Source of the DNA: Paramecium sonneborni
Taxonomy: Eukaryota > Ciliophora > Oligohymenophorea > Peniculida > Parameciidae
Length of the DNA stretch: 64,000 nucleotides
Reading direction: 5' to 3'
Assembly: GCA_905182985.1 (NCBI GenBank)
Contig: CAJJDN010000099.1
Location: 212,040 to 276,039, forward strand
Position numbers and translations under genes: made by a program
Notes under the pieces: model-generated
Database searches by the model: none
Told to the model about the DNA's origin: nothing
The model's input: the letters and a program-made list of their open reading frames with translations, nothing else
Shown: positions 1 through 13,677 of the stretch, one piece after another
Layout: every line of letters begins with the position of its first letter
Position numbering within the stretch: the stretch's first letter is position 1

Positions 1-3000
1 TTAAGTCTCCAACTGTAAAATGTAATAAAGGTATTTTCTCTTAAAATTTTGATTTAATTTAATCTAAAACTCTATTACGAGTAATATCTCCCCATTTATA
101 TACTTAATCCTCTTATTCTTAGAGTAAACTAGCATCAAATTAAATTATATTTTTATTAAATTCTTCTTAAATTTTGGATAATTTGGATAATATTTACAAT
201 TTATCTTGGTAAATTTCTTCTTTTGAATTAAAATAATTATATGCATATGTTAGATCAATAGATAAAATTGTAATAGGCTTTCTACTAATGACAACAGTTG
301 AATCATTATAGAAAGAAGTACAAATATCAAAAATAACTTTAGAATCAAATTGTTTTGGGTTTTAGATTTGCTAAAAGATGAATAATATAGTTTCAACATC
401 AGTTCCATATATGGGTAGTTTGTATTAAAATTGATCAGGAAGTATTTTTGGAAAAGTATTAGAGATATCAATAGAATCAAATATAAGTATTTTAGTAATT
501 TTAAATTTACTAAAATCTCTTAATAATCTATTAAGCTTAATGCCTCCACATTCAACTTATTGAGATTATTATTTAGTGATGTAGATTGCATCATAAATGT
601 AGCCATTATCTTATAAATATTTTTACCAAACTAAAGCAAAGGTCTAATTAGTAAATAGGATAACTATTAAATAAGCTTTTGAAAGTCTAAGAAAAATATA
701 AAAATAAGTATATATTATACATTCTTAAGGTATTTTTGAGATCACTTCTTAAAGTGCAAGGACAATAAGGACTATCACATTATTCAATAACGCTACCAAT
801 TGAAAAAGAATGGCATATTTTTAGATCAATTTTATGATCCCAGAAGCTTCTTTTTGATTGCAACAATAAATCTATCTAATCCATTGAAATTTAGTACTTT
901 CAAAATTCAAAATAATAACTTTATCTAAATATTCTTCTCTATTATTAATATTCAGAAATATGCATTTAATCATTATTCCTTTTTATAATTCTTCATATTG
1001 TTTATTTAAATAACGTAATTGAATTGCATGTTCTAAGCTCTTTTGTTTCTTGAACATAGGTTTAGCTTTTAATTAACGACTTTATAATTTCATTCTAACT
1101 ACTTATTAAGTAGATGATAATTATGGCAGAATTTGTTATTCTTTTTATATAAGTTTGAGATTAGTTATATGTCGCTTATTTTCTCCTTTTTTATCAATTT
1201 ACTATATTTATTAATCTTCAATATTAGTATTATCAGATATGATTCTTCTTTAACTTGGTATTTATTAAACTGAAGTTGTAACAAAGACTTACTCTTCGGG
1301 TTCCGATTGTTTACTATCATATCTCATTTTATTTCTAGTCTCTAAAATGCTAAAATTAGCATTCTTAAAGACAAAATATCCACGCTAAATGTTTTATTTT
1401 AAATGAATATGTTTGGAAAAGTATAAGGAATTCGAGATGCCATTATTTTACATATTAATTTTATTATAAAATGTAAATGTTTCAATAAGGTTTTCTGAAT
1501 TATGATGAAAAGAAATCTTATCTTTGTTATTATTTTGATACTTAAGTAACCATTTATTAGATGAATGAATTCTTAGTACTTCCTGAATTTTTTAATGAAC
1601 TTAACCCACTTCCAACTCTTTTTAATTTTTATGTTTTTGGTGAATTTTAACAGGATGCTGCTATACTGTTCTTAAACTAAAACTCACCTTAACCTGCTCT
1701 ATCTGTTAAACATACAAAATTTTATGGAGCTTCCAATAAAGGAGTATTTAGATGAATTGGTTTACCTTCTGATTGATTCTTTTTATGCTTCGTTTATTTT
1801 ACTAAAAATAAAATAAATTTAAGTACATTATTTTTAATTTTATAGATTATCATTAATATTAATATTAATATTGATAATCTTATCTTAATTAGATGTATAT
1901 CTAATATGAATATTTGGTTATGTTGTTTTTCTATTAGTAGATGAACCAGCAGCTTTAATACTTTTTTAGCTTTATTATTATTATATTTAAGAATAGGCTG
2001 AGATTAAACCTGAAGTTTATTTCATTTAACTGTTTTTTTATTCTTATTAGACTCCTCTTGATACAGTTGGACTATTCCTATTTGAGAAAAAGTTTTTGGT
2101 ACTAGAAAGTGGTCTATGAGTTTAGGATCCATTTTTCCATTTTAATTCTTATTCTGTGGGATCTTCTTCAATAAATAATTTAGAAATCTATTTTAGATTC
2201 AACTTACCTAAAAGTTATATATATATAATATTACCAATTGATATTTAATTATTATTTGTTTAAGTTTTTTATTTATTATGGTTTTATGTAGGAGATAAAA
2301 TAGGATTCTAATTTTGGGAATTAGGTATTTGAGGAATTGACTAAAAGTTTTTTCTAAGATTTGTTAAAAATAATTAAGTTGATATTTTAGGTTAATGTTA
2401 TACAATAGTTTTTGATTTTGAATTTGATGTTTAATTATCTTATAAATCTACTTTTGTTTACAAATTCTCATTACTTTATTTATTTTTTAAAAGAGAATCA
2501 ACTTAATTCTTTATAAAATTTACATTGATATCTCTTTATATTTTATTCATTTACAAAGCTAGATCTGTATTTTATTTAGAATATTATGAACCAAACCTTT
2601 ATTTGTTTTCTTCATTCTATTTTTAGTTAAGAGTCTAAATTAATTATTCATGAGGTTAACTTAGTTTTGTAATTTATTTTTAAATTTATTAAGTTTTATC
2701 TTTATGTTATGTTTTCAATAATGTTTATTAATTAATATAAGCTAGAAATTTGTTAAGTTTAATTTCATCACCTTTTTCCTAAGAAATTAAGAGTGATGAT
2801 TATTCTAAAGCAACATTCCCTAATTATTTGCAAATTTCTTATAATGTACAAGATACATCATTTTTCTTTTTAAGAATTTAAGTTGACTTATTTAACCAAC
2901 TCAAATCCTTTAATATTTAAATATTTCTTATTCTTTTAACAGTGTCTGGAGATTCCTATTCTTTTTAAGTCTCTTATGAATTTACAGGTGATGGTCTTTC

Positions 3001-3478
3001 TCCAACAATACCTTTTGGTGGTCTATTAGGATTTTATTTATTCTCTTCTTCAATCAAATGAGCTATTCTATAATATTCATATTTGCGCTTCTTATCAAAG
3101 TATTTATTCAATAAGGTAGCTATTGGTTCCATAAAGATTCGTGCTATATCTGTATGAAACTCTGTTAAATGGTTCAATTTACTTTATAGTATTCAGATAA
3201 CAACTGGATTTTTTGTGGATACTCATCTCCATAATAGTACCTTTTCAAATATTCATCCTTAAATGAGACTACACACTTACATCATCATCATACCCAACCC
3301 AATCTTTAAATCGTACTACTGCCTTTGATGAAGCATCTCCAAGAATTTCATTGACATCTCTTGTATAATAATAATTCTAAGATTGGCAATATTTTTTAAA
3401 TAAGTTTTTATTCATCCAAACTATAGAGTTCACTATCAATTCAGATTGTCTTATTCTCTTTAATGCTTCATTTTCCAT
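1..3478 (-). CDS. Large multi-domain membrane protein, C-terminus cut by window edge
   Basis: I do not recognise this protein. The start is the ATG at 3476-3478 (begins MENEALKRIRQ). The frame stays open to base 1 if about four tiny introns are removed, for example 1802-1826 (GTA...TAG) and one near 1700 (GTATG...GCAG). An N-terminal conserved-looking part (about 170 residues, ending near RIAHLIEEENKQ) is followed by a long Q/N/S/K-rich low-complexity stretch (about 2900-1300). A hydrophobic part at about 840-600 holds two or three likely membrane segments. A folded-looking part then runs off the edge. The intron near 3190 (GTT...AAG, 20 bases) is inferred from frame alone. It could be two genes that I have joined. 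Confidence 0.6.
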
Positions 3479-3919
3479 GCTTTATTATACACCATTCTTC
3501 ATCTTTATTTTTTTATATAAATATTTATAAATTAGTTTGATTAAATTAAATTACTCTGTGGAACATTTATCATATTCTTAAAATTAAGACATTCTATACA
3601 CTCAATCAAATCTTAAAAAAAATCTTCTAATCAAGACTTAAATCATCATTCTTTTAATCTTAATCTCTATTTTACTTCAATCAAATTAATGATCCAGTAT
3701 CATTAATAAGAACTTTAATAAAAAACAATTTGATAGTTTGAAATGTATATTTAATAAAAATAGTATATTATTCAAAAGGATTTTATAATTAAATTTATAA
3801 AAATATTACTATCATTATTATCTGGATGGATTTTTTTTTATTTAAATTTCATGTATAATTTTTAGTTCATATTATGAAAAATAACAACTCTTACTATTTA
3901 AAATTTTGTATTATTAATT
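3479..3919. other. Intergenic gap between divergent genes
   Basis: About 440 bases of A+T-rich DNA between the start of the large minus-strand gene and the start of the small plus-strand gene. No frame with coding character, no hairpin and no repeat stood out. It presumably holds both promoters. Confidence 0.5.
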
Positions 3920-4426
3920 ATGCACTAAAATTCTGGCTTGACTTATCATAATGTTGATTCTTATATAGAAACAGAAGGGTTTTTTTGTTTTGAATAATAT
4001 ACAAGACTTGATTTAAAGAAAAAAAATTGGGAGGAAAGTTTAAATAGTTTGACAGATGATTTAATAGCACTTAAAAGTGAATATGTAGATTTAGAAAATC
4101 TTGAAATATTTATATCATTATTAGAGTTTTTAGAAAAGAATATTTAGGAATCAGTAGTTGGTTCGCCTTATTATTAATTAAGATAAGGTATGAACTAGAC
4201 TTCAATAAATAATTATATAAATGATATGCTAGAAAACATAGAAAAGAGTCTAAAAGCTGAATCAGATGATTATAAAGCTATAGATTATCCAGGATTGCTG
4301 AAATTGGAGGATATACTTAACTTTTTAAAGGAATCCAAATTCATAAAATCTTACACTTAGAAAGTAGATTAATTACTTCAAATGTAGAAGGAAAAAAAAT
4401 AGTATTCCATTAAAAAGAAAAAATGA
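3920..4426 (+). CDS. Small hypothetical coiled-coil protein (168 aa)
   Basis: A single open frame of 169 codons from ATG to TGA with no intron needed. TAA and TAG occur as glutamine codons throughout. The protein is acidic in its first two thirds and lysine-rich at the end (IKKKK just before the stop). It has heptad-like Leu/Ile spacing around LEFLEKNI and LENIEKSLKAE, so it is probably helical. There is no signal peptide or membrane segment. It ends 30 bases before the end of the converging formin gene. I do not recognise a family. The coding call rests on composition and position. Confidence 0.65.
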
Positions 4427-4456
4427 TCAAAGTTTACATTTTAAGAAATATAACAT

Positions 4457-7400
4457 TCAACCAATCAATTTTTAGAATTAACTTTTTTTTCTCAAGTTAT
4501 TCATCGTCATGCTTGGTCTCTACGCTTACAAAATACTCGAGCGTATAACCATTTTATTGGTTTAAGTTTTAGTTTATGAACTTTTCATAGAAGTTGGTAC
4601 AAGATCATTCTTTTATGATTATTATTATTATTGTTATTCTTGTTATTTTTTTGTATTTTATTATTGTTATTATAGTAATTTCTATTGTTTAAGTTGATCT
4701 TCTCTAATTTTATCTCTTTACTATTTTATACATCTTAAAAATTTAATGAATTTTTCTCCAAATTTATCACTTGGATCAACTGGATTTTCACATAAATATT
4801 TAGCTGTTTTTTTATAATCAGTATCTAATTTTTATATTTTTAATTCTAGATCCTTAATCATATCTTACAATTTAGATTGAACATCTTTTAAAGTATCTAC
4901 AATTTTATCATTTTCATCATTAGATTTTGATTCAATGGCTTTAGTAACAACATTAAGTCCTTTTTTTATTTCTGTTAAATTGGTATTAAGTTGAGTAATG
5001 GGTAATTTAGTTATAATATCAAATTTATCTAAATCAATTTCTTCATTAAATTTGATTTACTTAATAATATATTAAAGAACATTAGTTTTATTATCTTATC
5101 CTTTAACATCAGTTAATTTTTCTATTTGATCTAATTTGAATCCCCAAGCTCCTCCTTTAGCAGATTAACCATTAAGATAATTTCCAACTGCTAATGAAAA
5201 CTCAATTAATTAAGTAACCCAAACCATATTAAGTAAATCATTAAAGACATCAAGAGATGTAATTTAAAAATCTAGATCATTGACATATTCTTTATATTGA
5301 CAAGAGAATTTAAGAGCTTTAATTCTTAAAGAGAATCCTTTTAATTGAGAAATCTTTAATATGTATTTTTCAGGATTACCAAGTAATTCTTTATCTCCAT
5401 CGAAACTTTAGACAGTTCCAATTTCATCTTCAGTAGGTGTAATTACATCTAAACTTTCTAATGTTGGTAATGTAAGTATTTTTTCATCACATTTAATTAG
5501 TGCTTCAAAAATAAGATTTGGAGGTAATTTTAATTTCATTAATACTAATTCCATATTTTTTTATCTTTCAGGTGATATAAGAGATATTTTTTAAGATTGA
5601 AGAGGTTATTATTATTTAGGATTACTATCTGTTTATTGTAGTTATTATTTTTTTGAGAATTCTTTTTCTAAAAATTAAATATCTAATTTAACATCTAAAT
5701 CTTTAATATTTTCAAAAATAGTATCTTTAATTGATGTTTTTTGTGTAATGATTGTCCATTAGACAGGTTTCATAGGGACATTAGGATTTTATTTAATTTT
5801 TGAGTTTTAAGTTTATGATTGTATAGGTACACCAAAAGCAGGTGGAGGAGGTGCTTATCCTCCAGTTGTTTAAGGAGTACCAATAGGAGGAGGAAATTAT
5901 GGAGGACCATTAATTTTATTATTAGAATTAGGTGGAGGTGGTGGAGGACCTCCAGGTGGACGAGGAGCATTTAGAGGAGGTGGTGGAAGTGGAGGACCTT
6001 ATTTTATAGGAGGAGGTGGTGGAGGAGGAGGTGCTATTTTTGGAGGTGGTGGAGGTGGAGGTAAAGGAACAGATTTAATTGGAGGGGGTTGAAGTATTAG
6101 AGATGGAGGAGGAGCTATTTATTAATTATTTAGAGATTATATTGGTATTTATGTATTTGAAGTTAGTATTTATGATTTCTATTTTTCAAGATTTTTTATT
6201 TCATTTTTATATTTCTCTATTTCTTTTAATAATTCTATACATTATGCATCTTTTAAAATTGTTTAAGCTTTTAAAGTTTCTAATTCTTTACTTAATTTAT
6301 CATTTTAATTTATATATTCTTATTATAATTAATTTGCTTAGGTAATCTTTTCATTTAATTTAATTACTTCTTATTCTTTTTAAATTTACTACATTTATGC
6401 TTATTTCTAACCTTAGAAAATAGATTTTATTTATTTTTCTAAATCTCTTATTTATTACTGAGCTTTTTCATAATCTTCATTAATTTTATCATGTTTTGGA
6501 ATTTCTATTATTTCATCATCTTCTTCATCTATTAACAATCTTTGAAGAGATTATTCACTTAATTCCCACATATCATGAATCTTAATATTTGACAGAAAAT
6601 TTAGAATAGATAAGAATTTCCCATAAGAATCCATCAATAAAGATTGTTATTTAATTATATCAAAAAGTTTTTAATCTGAAAATTCTATAATTTTAGTAGG
6701 CTTTCTATCAGAATCATATTCAAAATTACGAATTTCTTTAATGATTTACAATAGATCTTAAAATAATCTAAATTAATACTCTATTATTATAATTAGAATG
6801 AAACTTCATCATGTTTCTCTAAGTAAAATTAAGCTTCATTCTCTTAAGGTATATGAGTAATTTAAGTATTTTCAGATTTTGATTAATCTTCAGGGGGATC
6901 ATTTAAAAAAATAGGATTCTTTACAAAAGGTGACTTTTTTTTGAAGAAGTGATCAATACTCTAGTATTTAATTAATTTATTTTAAATAGACTCATATGTG
7001 CAAGCGTCAATATTATATTCATTAATTCTTTATTCAATTAATTTAAGAATAGCTGCAAAGTTATAAGGAGAAATAACTGAAGATTCTAATTCATTTTTTA
7101 TATGAGGTTAAATATTTCGTAAAAAACCTAAAATATTTACTACCATCATAATATTATCTGATTGATAAATAGTTCTTACAAATATTTCAAGTCTATATTT
7201 GAGAGAATGATCTTTACGATAAAATGCAAAGGATTCTAAAATATCATCAACATTATCTTTATAAATTAATCCATTCTCTCCAGCAAAGATTTCCAAAACT
7301 AAACAACTCATTTCAATATGAACAGGATGAAAATTAGCAAATATTATCCTAAATGCTCCAGGTATTGAAGCCAAATCATCACTTGCTTATTCTGATTGAT

Positions 7401-7955
7401 TTATAAAATAAAAAAATCTTAGAAACGCTACACATAATTTATAGTTTTTTGATGATCTTGCATTAATTTCGCATTATTCCAATACTTCTAATAATTTAAA
7501 TAATCTAAATTAATTTATAATATAAAATACCCTCGATATATAAGAAATTGATTCCATTCATTTTCTTGAGGATCTTCCAATCTTCTCTACAAATTTTGAA
7601 GCGCAACTGTAGATGGTTTAGTAACACATTCATCTACTAAATGTTAGATTTCTGATTTCTCCTATTCCTCTAGATGTGGAATCAAATCACCTAATTTATC
7701 CTTTTCTATATTATGTCGATGAACTAATCTCCATTTAATTTTTAAAGGTAATTATTCTATTATATGTTTGTCTGTTGGAAGTAAAATAATTTCGTCCAAA
7801 AATTTACGAAACTCTTCTAAAACAATAGTTTTTTTATTTGGCATCTTTGGAAATGTGAAATTACCTTGTAAATCTTCATATGTAATGGAGATAGTGCCAG
7901 ATTTATTAATAATTTGATATTCGAAACTAGCATCTTTGGGAATATTATTTCCCAT
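4457..7955 (-). CDS. Diaphanous-related formin (GBD/FH3-FH1-FH2)
   Basis: Formins nucleate and elongate unbranched actin filaments using profilin-actin. The start (MGNNIPKDASF) is 27 bases from the end of the upstream acyl-CoA synthetase gene. In order: a GBD/FH3 armadillo-type domain (about residues 60-300, with LEIFAGENGLI at 7263-7295); a helical linker; an FH1 region at about 5810-6115 with several runs of six to eight prolines; and an FH2 domain (about 5770-4750) with the family signature GNYLNG...GFKLDQIEKLTD...NVLQYI. The C-terminus is glutamine-rich and basic, where an autoinhibitory DAD would lie, but I cannot identify one. A 26-base GTA...TAG intron lies near 7510-7535. The identification is firm. 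Confidence 0.93.
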
Positions 7956-7982
7956 AATAATATATATAATATATTTATATTA

Positions 7983-9776
7983 TCATTTAATTTGATACAA
8001 TTCTCTAAGTTTTGGATCTTCAAGTTCTTTATTAATTTCATCTCTCATTTTAAATTTCTAAGGTTTTCCAGTAACAGTGTAAGGGAAATCATTTACAAAT
8101 TTAACATATTTAGGAATTTTATAATGTGCAATCTTTTTATGACAGAACTAATAAACATCTAATCCAGAAAGTTCTTCTGCACCTTTTTTCATTTTAATTA
8201 ATGCAACAACCTCTTCACCATATTTTTCATCAAAACAACCTACTACTTATACTTATTCAACTCCTATCATATGAGATAAATAATCTTCGATCTCTTTTGG
8301 ATATATATTTTCACCACCTCTTATAATCATATCTTTAATTCTGCCAACAATTGCCACATAACCATTTTTATCCATAGTAGCTAAATCTCCACTATGTAGA
8401 AATCCATTTTCATCAATTGTATTCTTTGTAGCCTTTTCATCACCCCAATATCCTTTCATTACTGCATATCCTCTTGAACAATATTCTCCTGGAGTATCAT
8501 AACCAACAATCTTTCCATTTCCATCAACTATTTTCACTTCCATATTCATTGGTTGTCCTACCTTACTTGTTTTTATTTCAAAAGAATCTGTTGTTTTTGT
8601 TTAAGATGTTACTGGACTTGTTTCTGTCTATCCATAACAATTTGAAATATCTCTCACTCCTAAAACATTTATAATTTATTTCATCAATGCTTCAGATGCC
8701 AAAGATCCAGCTATTAAACCAGTTCTTAAAGTTGATACATCATATTTAGATTAATGTCTTTCATATTCATTCAAATATTCAATAAACTAAATTAATAATA
8801 TGATATTATACCATAGTGGGAACTCCATATACCGAAGTACATTTATAATTAGTAATAGCTTCTAAAGTAGCTCCGGCACTAAAACCATCACTTGGATATA
8901 CCATTGTAGATCCATAATTGATACATGCCAAATTTCCCATTACCATACCAAAACAATGATACAATGGTACTGCTATAGCTATTCTATCATTTGATGTGTA
9001 ATGAACTCTTTCTCCAACATATTTACCATTATTAAGTATATTTAAATGACTTAAACAAGCTCCTTTAGGTGCTCCAGTAGTTCCAGATGTAAATTAAATA
9101 TTGGTAATATCATCTGGATCTTATTTAGACATTCGTTAATCAACTTCATTGACATGGGAATTACCATACATAGAGAAGAGCTCTTTAAAATTAAAAAAGC
9201 CCTTCTTATGAATATCATCAATCAATATTACACCTAATAATATTTTATATTGAATACTTCTTAATGTTGGAATCCTCTTTGAATTTAAATTCCCAGGTTA
9301 ATCTAATTCAGGTGCTAGTTCTTTGATCATTGAAACATAATTGGAATGCTTGAATGTAGATCTTAAAATTAAAGCTTTACATCCAACTTTATTTAGAGTA
9401 TACTCTAATTCATTAGTTTAATAAGCTGGATTAATATTCACTAAAATCAAATCAGCCATTGCAGCTGCAAATTAAGTTAATGCCCATTCTACATTATTTG
9501 GTGAAAATATTCCGATTCGATCTCCTTTCTCTAATCCTAAGGCTACAAAAGAAGCAGCCAACTCTTTTGATCTCTTGTAGAATTCACTATAACTCATTTG
9601 AATATCTTGCAATTAAGAAACCACCTCAAATCTTTAAATAGCTTAGTTACTGCTAAATTCTCAGGGTATTTTTCAGTGATATCATGTAATTACTATCCTA
9701 CAGTTTTATAAGTTAACGGAATATTGGATGGACCATGAAAGTAACTCTTAGCGTATCTTATTCTTTTGAATAACAT
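7983..9776 (-). CDS. ACSF2: Medium-chain type acyl-CoA synthetase (AMP-binding, ACSF2-like)
   Basis: This enzyme activates fatty acids with ATP and CoA through an acyl-adenylate. About 580 residues remain after removing introns at 8787-8811 (25 bases) and near 9617-9642 (26 bases, ending GAG). Removing the second joins KYPENLAV to [14 protein letters not shown], which matches the ACSF2 layout. The AMP-binding P-loop reads [11 protein letters not shown]. Further motifs are [35 protein letters not shown] and the C-terminal lysine motif TVTGKPQKFKMR. The N-terminus ([13 protein letters not shown]) is basic and amphipathic, consistent with a mitochondrial targeting peptide. All expected catalytic regions are present. 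Confidence 0.94.
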
Positions 9777-9811
9777 TATAATAATTAATAAATTGATATT
9801 TTTAATAAACA

Positions 9812-10024
9812 ATGATGCAACATAGAATACAATAATAATACTCTAATAACTATTTCTCGAAATCTGATATATTTCATATGTATATTACTATAGATCCCAT
9901 GTATATTTAACAAGATATGTGTGTGTCTTTAAAACCTAAGAATTTTCTTTTATTTGTTGAAATTTATAATAAACAATCTATTGGTTATCTTAATTTTCAA
10001 TTCTAACAAATGTAAATAATGTGA
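9812..10024 (+). CDS. Possible small protein (70 aa)
   Basis: An open frame of 71 codons in the gap between two minus-strand genes. It starts 35 bases upstream of the acyl-CoA synthetase start and ends 63 bases before the GDT1-like gene ends. It begins MMQHRIQQQYSNN and has a mixed, non-repetitive composition (SLKPKNFLLFVEIYNKQ). Because only TGA is a stop here, random frames of this length are common in A+T-rich DNA, so the call is weak. No family is recognised. Confidence 0.3.
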
Positions 10025-10087
10025 AAGATGGTAAGAAACGGAATTTAATAATTATTTAATAAAGATTCATAAAAATCTAATAATAGA

Positions 10088-10783
10088 TCATAAAAGCATT
10101 TTAATGTTATGCAATCCGAATAAGATAAAAAGAATACCTCCACAGAGATGGATCTAAATTTATAATATTTTAAAAATAATACGTATTTTTCTGGAATTTT
10201 TGATGAGATCATTTTACCTCCAAGTACTGCTGTACTTGTACAAATAAAGTGACCAAGTAATGCACCAACAAGTACTACAAATGTCTCTTCTGTAGCCAAT
10301 GCAATAGTTGTAATTTAGCTTCTATCTCCCCATTCAGCTAAAAAGGTTAATACAATAGCAGCTCTTAGAACTTCTAAATTTGATATACTCTTTGAATCTG
10401 ATTATTTAGTAAGTCTAGATTTCACCTTATTAACTTCTAAGACTGCTTCTTATTCTTCATCGTCATTTTCTTTATGATCTGAACTTAAGAATTCTCTCAA
10501 CAATTTTTATCCGAAGTAAAAAAACATTATACAAGCCATAATATGTGTATATGTGGGATTCAAAATTTAAGGTAATATAAATCCAAAGAAACATGATAAC
10601 AAAGTCATTAAAACCATTGCTGTATAAGAACCTAGAAACACTAAACTCATAGAATAAGTCATTCCTAAAATTGCTGTAATAAAGAATGTCTATTATATTT
10701 ATATCATATACTTTATCACCTATTTCTGACACTATAATTGAGGAAAATGAGGAAGCAAATGGAGATAATTCAGAAAATAGCAT
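10088..10783 (-). CDS. GDT1: GDT1/TMEM165 (UPF0016) family Ca2+/Mn2+ cation antiporter
   Basis: Members of this family are Golgi or vacuolar membrane proteins that exchange Ca2+/Mn2+ for protons and support glycosylation and Mn2+ homeostasis. The spliced protein has about 214 residues and carries both hallmark E-x-G-D-[KR]-[TS] motifs: EIGDKT at residues 20-25, split by the 22-base intron 10690-10711, and EWGDRS near residue 130. Each motif begins a set of about three membrane helices, and an acidic cytosolic loop (SSDHKENDDEEQE) separates the halves. A second intron of 29 bases near 10150-10178 restores the last helix (GGILFILFGLHN). No signal peptide is obvious ahead of the first motif, which is shorter than in animal members. 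Confidence 0.92.
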
Positions 10784-10839
10784 TAATTAATTATTATGAG
10801 TATAAATTAAAGTTTTATTCGTTTTATCTCTTATTTTTT

Positions 10840-13677
10840 ATGGATCTTGAAGAATAGTAAGGTCTTATTCCGAATATAACACCTGCCAAACCTATCAAAT
10901 AAGTACGTAAAGTCAAATATACTAAATAAACCTACTTCAATTATTTGATTGCAATTTTAGCATTAATTATTCTTGGACTTATGTCATATATTGTAATAGA
11001 TATAACTGGTTATGAAATCATGCATCTTTCATTTAAATCAACCACAAAATAACTTAATAATACCAATTATTTAACTGATTAAAAATAAGAGTAATTACAA
11101 TCTGATAATACTATCGATAATACATCTTAATTAGATAATTTGTTATTAAGTGACTCTAATAATAACATACAAAATTAAGAAGCTAAAAATGAAGAAATTA
11201 TTGATCAAAATATTTCAACTTAGGATGAAATCAATTATAATGAAGAACAATAAATTCAAAATTTAAATAGTTAAGATTAAACATTTTAAAGTGCCACATT
11301 AGATTTTGGAGATTCATAAGAAATTCAAGATTAAGTTTAAATACTTAATGAAGATTAATAACTTGAATCATATTCACTAATATAATAAGGATCTAGTATA
11401 ATTATACCAAAAATTGATGATTAAAAATATAATTATATTGAATTGCCCAATAAAATGAAAATACTATTAATCTAAAATGACAATGAAAATGCAGAAATAT
11501 ATCTTAATGATTTTTAAGGATATTGGTAAACTTAATATTTTGTAAAATGTGATATATGTAAAATTACAATTAAAGAATAACAAACCTAATATTTCATTTC
11601 AACTAAATCTGATGATATATTAACATCCTTTATAGAATTGAGCAAAGTATTTTCATCAGAAACTCCTTAATTAAAATAAATAAATTATTAAAAAACATCT
11701 TGGGAAGAATTACTTTCATAAATATCTAATTCAAATCATCCACTTTCATCTAAATATTCAAAGACATCCTCAACATTTCAATTGTCTCCAAATCAAATTG
11801 TTTTAATAATCAAAGGCAAATTTAATTCAGATGAATTAATGGATGGTATTATACAAAGCGATATTGTTTTATTAAGAGATAAAGATATATAAGAAAAATA
11901 AAATATTTAAATCTTTGATAATCCTGGAAGTATCATTAAATGGAATAATTAAAAAGACTTAAATTCTATTAAAATAATCTATGAATTTGAAGATAGCAAA
12001 GAATTAAACTTTATTGATTATTTTATACAGACATCCCTTTAAAATTATATAATTAACAATAAATTAGGCCTAGATGTTTAATCTAAAGTCCTATTAGATT
12101 AAAATAACAGACAGTTATATTAAATTTAAATAGCTTTGCCTTTTTAAGATTAAATGGATTATGATTAAAGAGAGTTAGCATTTCGATTAAGTAAAATTAT
12201 CACTAATTTTGCAAATACTTTGTAAAAACAACTTCTTAGTTAAGATAATTAATTATCTGAATATTGTAAATAAATGATTGATTAATTGTAATAAATTAAT
12301 AATTTGAAATTTGATTATGATAATAGAGAATCTAATTATTTAGAAATTGCTTAAAATCTTAAATCAGATTATATTGAAGAAGTACTTCATTATAAATTTT
12401 TAGTCTAAATTATGCCTGAGTCTTTAAAGAAAACATTAGATAATTTATAATCTACAAAAAATTTAATCATTATTGTAAGTGATTCTTAATATCATACTGA
12501 AAATAGTTATCTCTAAATTTCTAAGGGTTCTGCTACATAAGATTTACTCTTCTTAACTTAAGATGAATTAGATATTAATTAAAATGGAATTTCTTATTCA
12601 TTAAAAGAAATGACTGATTAAACTAAGTAATTTATTGAAAAAACTGAACAAGATTTCCTATTTGTTTTCCCTTAAATTAATTCATATATACCTTAAGATT
12701 TAAATTTAGTTGAATAAATTTAACCATTCAAAATTAATGATTAAGTTGAAGTTGTTGTTGATGTTTCTAAAAATTTACCAAAAATTAATGCAGAAATAAC
12801 TATTTTCACATATGGATAATTTATATATGCATAATATTTATATGAAAGAATTATTATGGAATATTAAGATGCTATCAATGTAGGATATGGAATTGATGTC
12901 AATTAAAATCAATATTTTTAAATCTAATTACATGGTTGGTCAGATCATTATACAAAAATATTCAAAGGAATTATGGAAATAATTAAAGAGAAACCAAATG
13001 AAGAATTAAAAAGTTAATTACAATATAAATTTGATATGCTCCCAGAACATCTAAAACTAATAAATTTCAAAATTGAATCAATCCTTATTGCTAATTATAA
13101 AAAACCATAATTTGGAGCTCTAGGATAAAATTATAAAATGAAACTTACAGGGAACATTGAAAAAGAATAAGCCAATTAATTATATTAATTACTTGATAAA
13201 GCTTTGAATTTTAAATCTAAATAGAAGTTTGATTCAATATAAATTTATAGTGTTAGGAATAAAGAAATTATTTATCAAATAAAAGCTAAAGATAAATGGC
13301 ATTTATTGATAAACTATTATTAATTTTCTTAATTAACTGAAAATCAACAAAAATTATTTAATAAAATATAAGAAAATATTTAACAAAAAGCCTAAGAATC
13401 ACATATTATTTTTGAGAAAAAAACTATTGGTTGCACATAAGGTTTTTTCTTGATTGTGCAATCTTCTAAAGAATTAGAAGAATAAAAGGAGAAACTTGAT
13501 AAATTAATTATCTCATCACTTAATGAATTAAATAAAGCTGATAATTAAAGCAAATAGAACAAAAAGTCAAAATATTCATAATTTTGGAAGAAAGAATCAG
13601 GAAAAATCACTTTCTTTATTGATGATTTAAATAGAAGTTCTAATTTTTAGAGTTTAGAATAAATTCAATGTAAATGA
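10840..13677 (+). CDS. Membrane-anchored M16 (insulinase-like) protein lacking the zinc motif
   Basis: An intron-free frame of 946 codons. Residues about 33-50 form one membrane helix (YLIAILALIILGLMSYIV), followed by an acidic Q/N-rich spacer of about 130 residues. Then comes an insulysin-type layout: the first strand YNYIELPNKMKILLIQND matches the N-terminal M16 strand, and the C-terminal part (IGCTQGFFLIVQSS) matches the region that closes the M16 chamber. Where active M16 enzymes have HxxEH, this protein reads SFIELS, so both zinc histidines are absent. Catalysis is therefore unlikely, and a scaffold or regulatory role is inferred. The type II topology would place the domain in the lumen or outside. 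Family assignment is by eye and moderately confident. Confidence 0.75.

Noticed and set aside
6079..6345. Plus-strand frame over the formin FH1 region
   Set aside because: It is a shadow of the proline-rich FH1 and linker coding on the minus strand.
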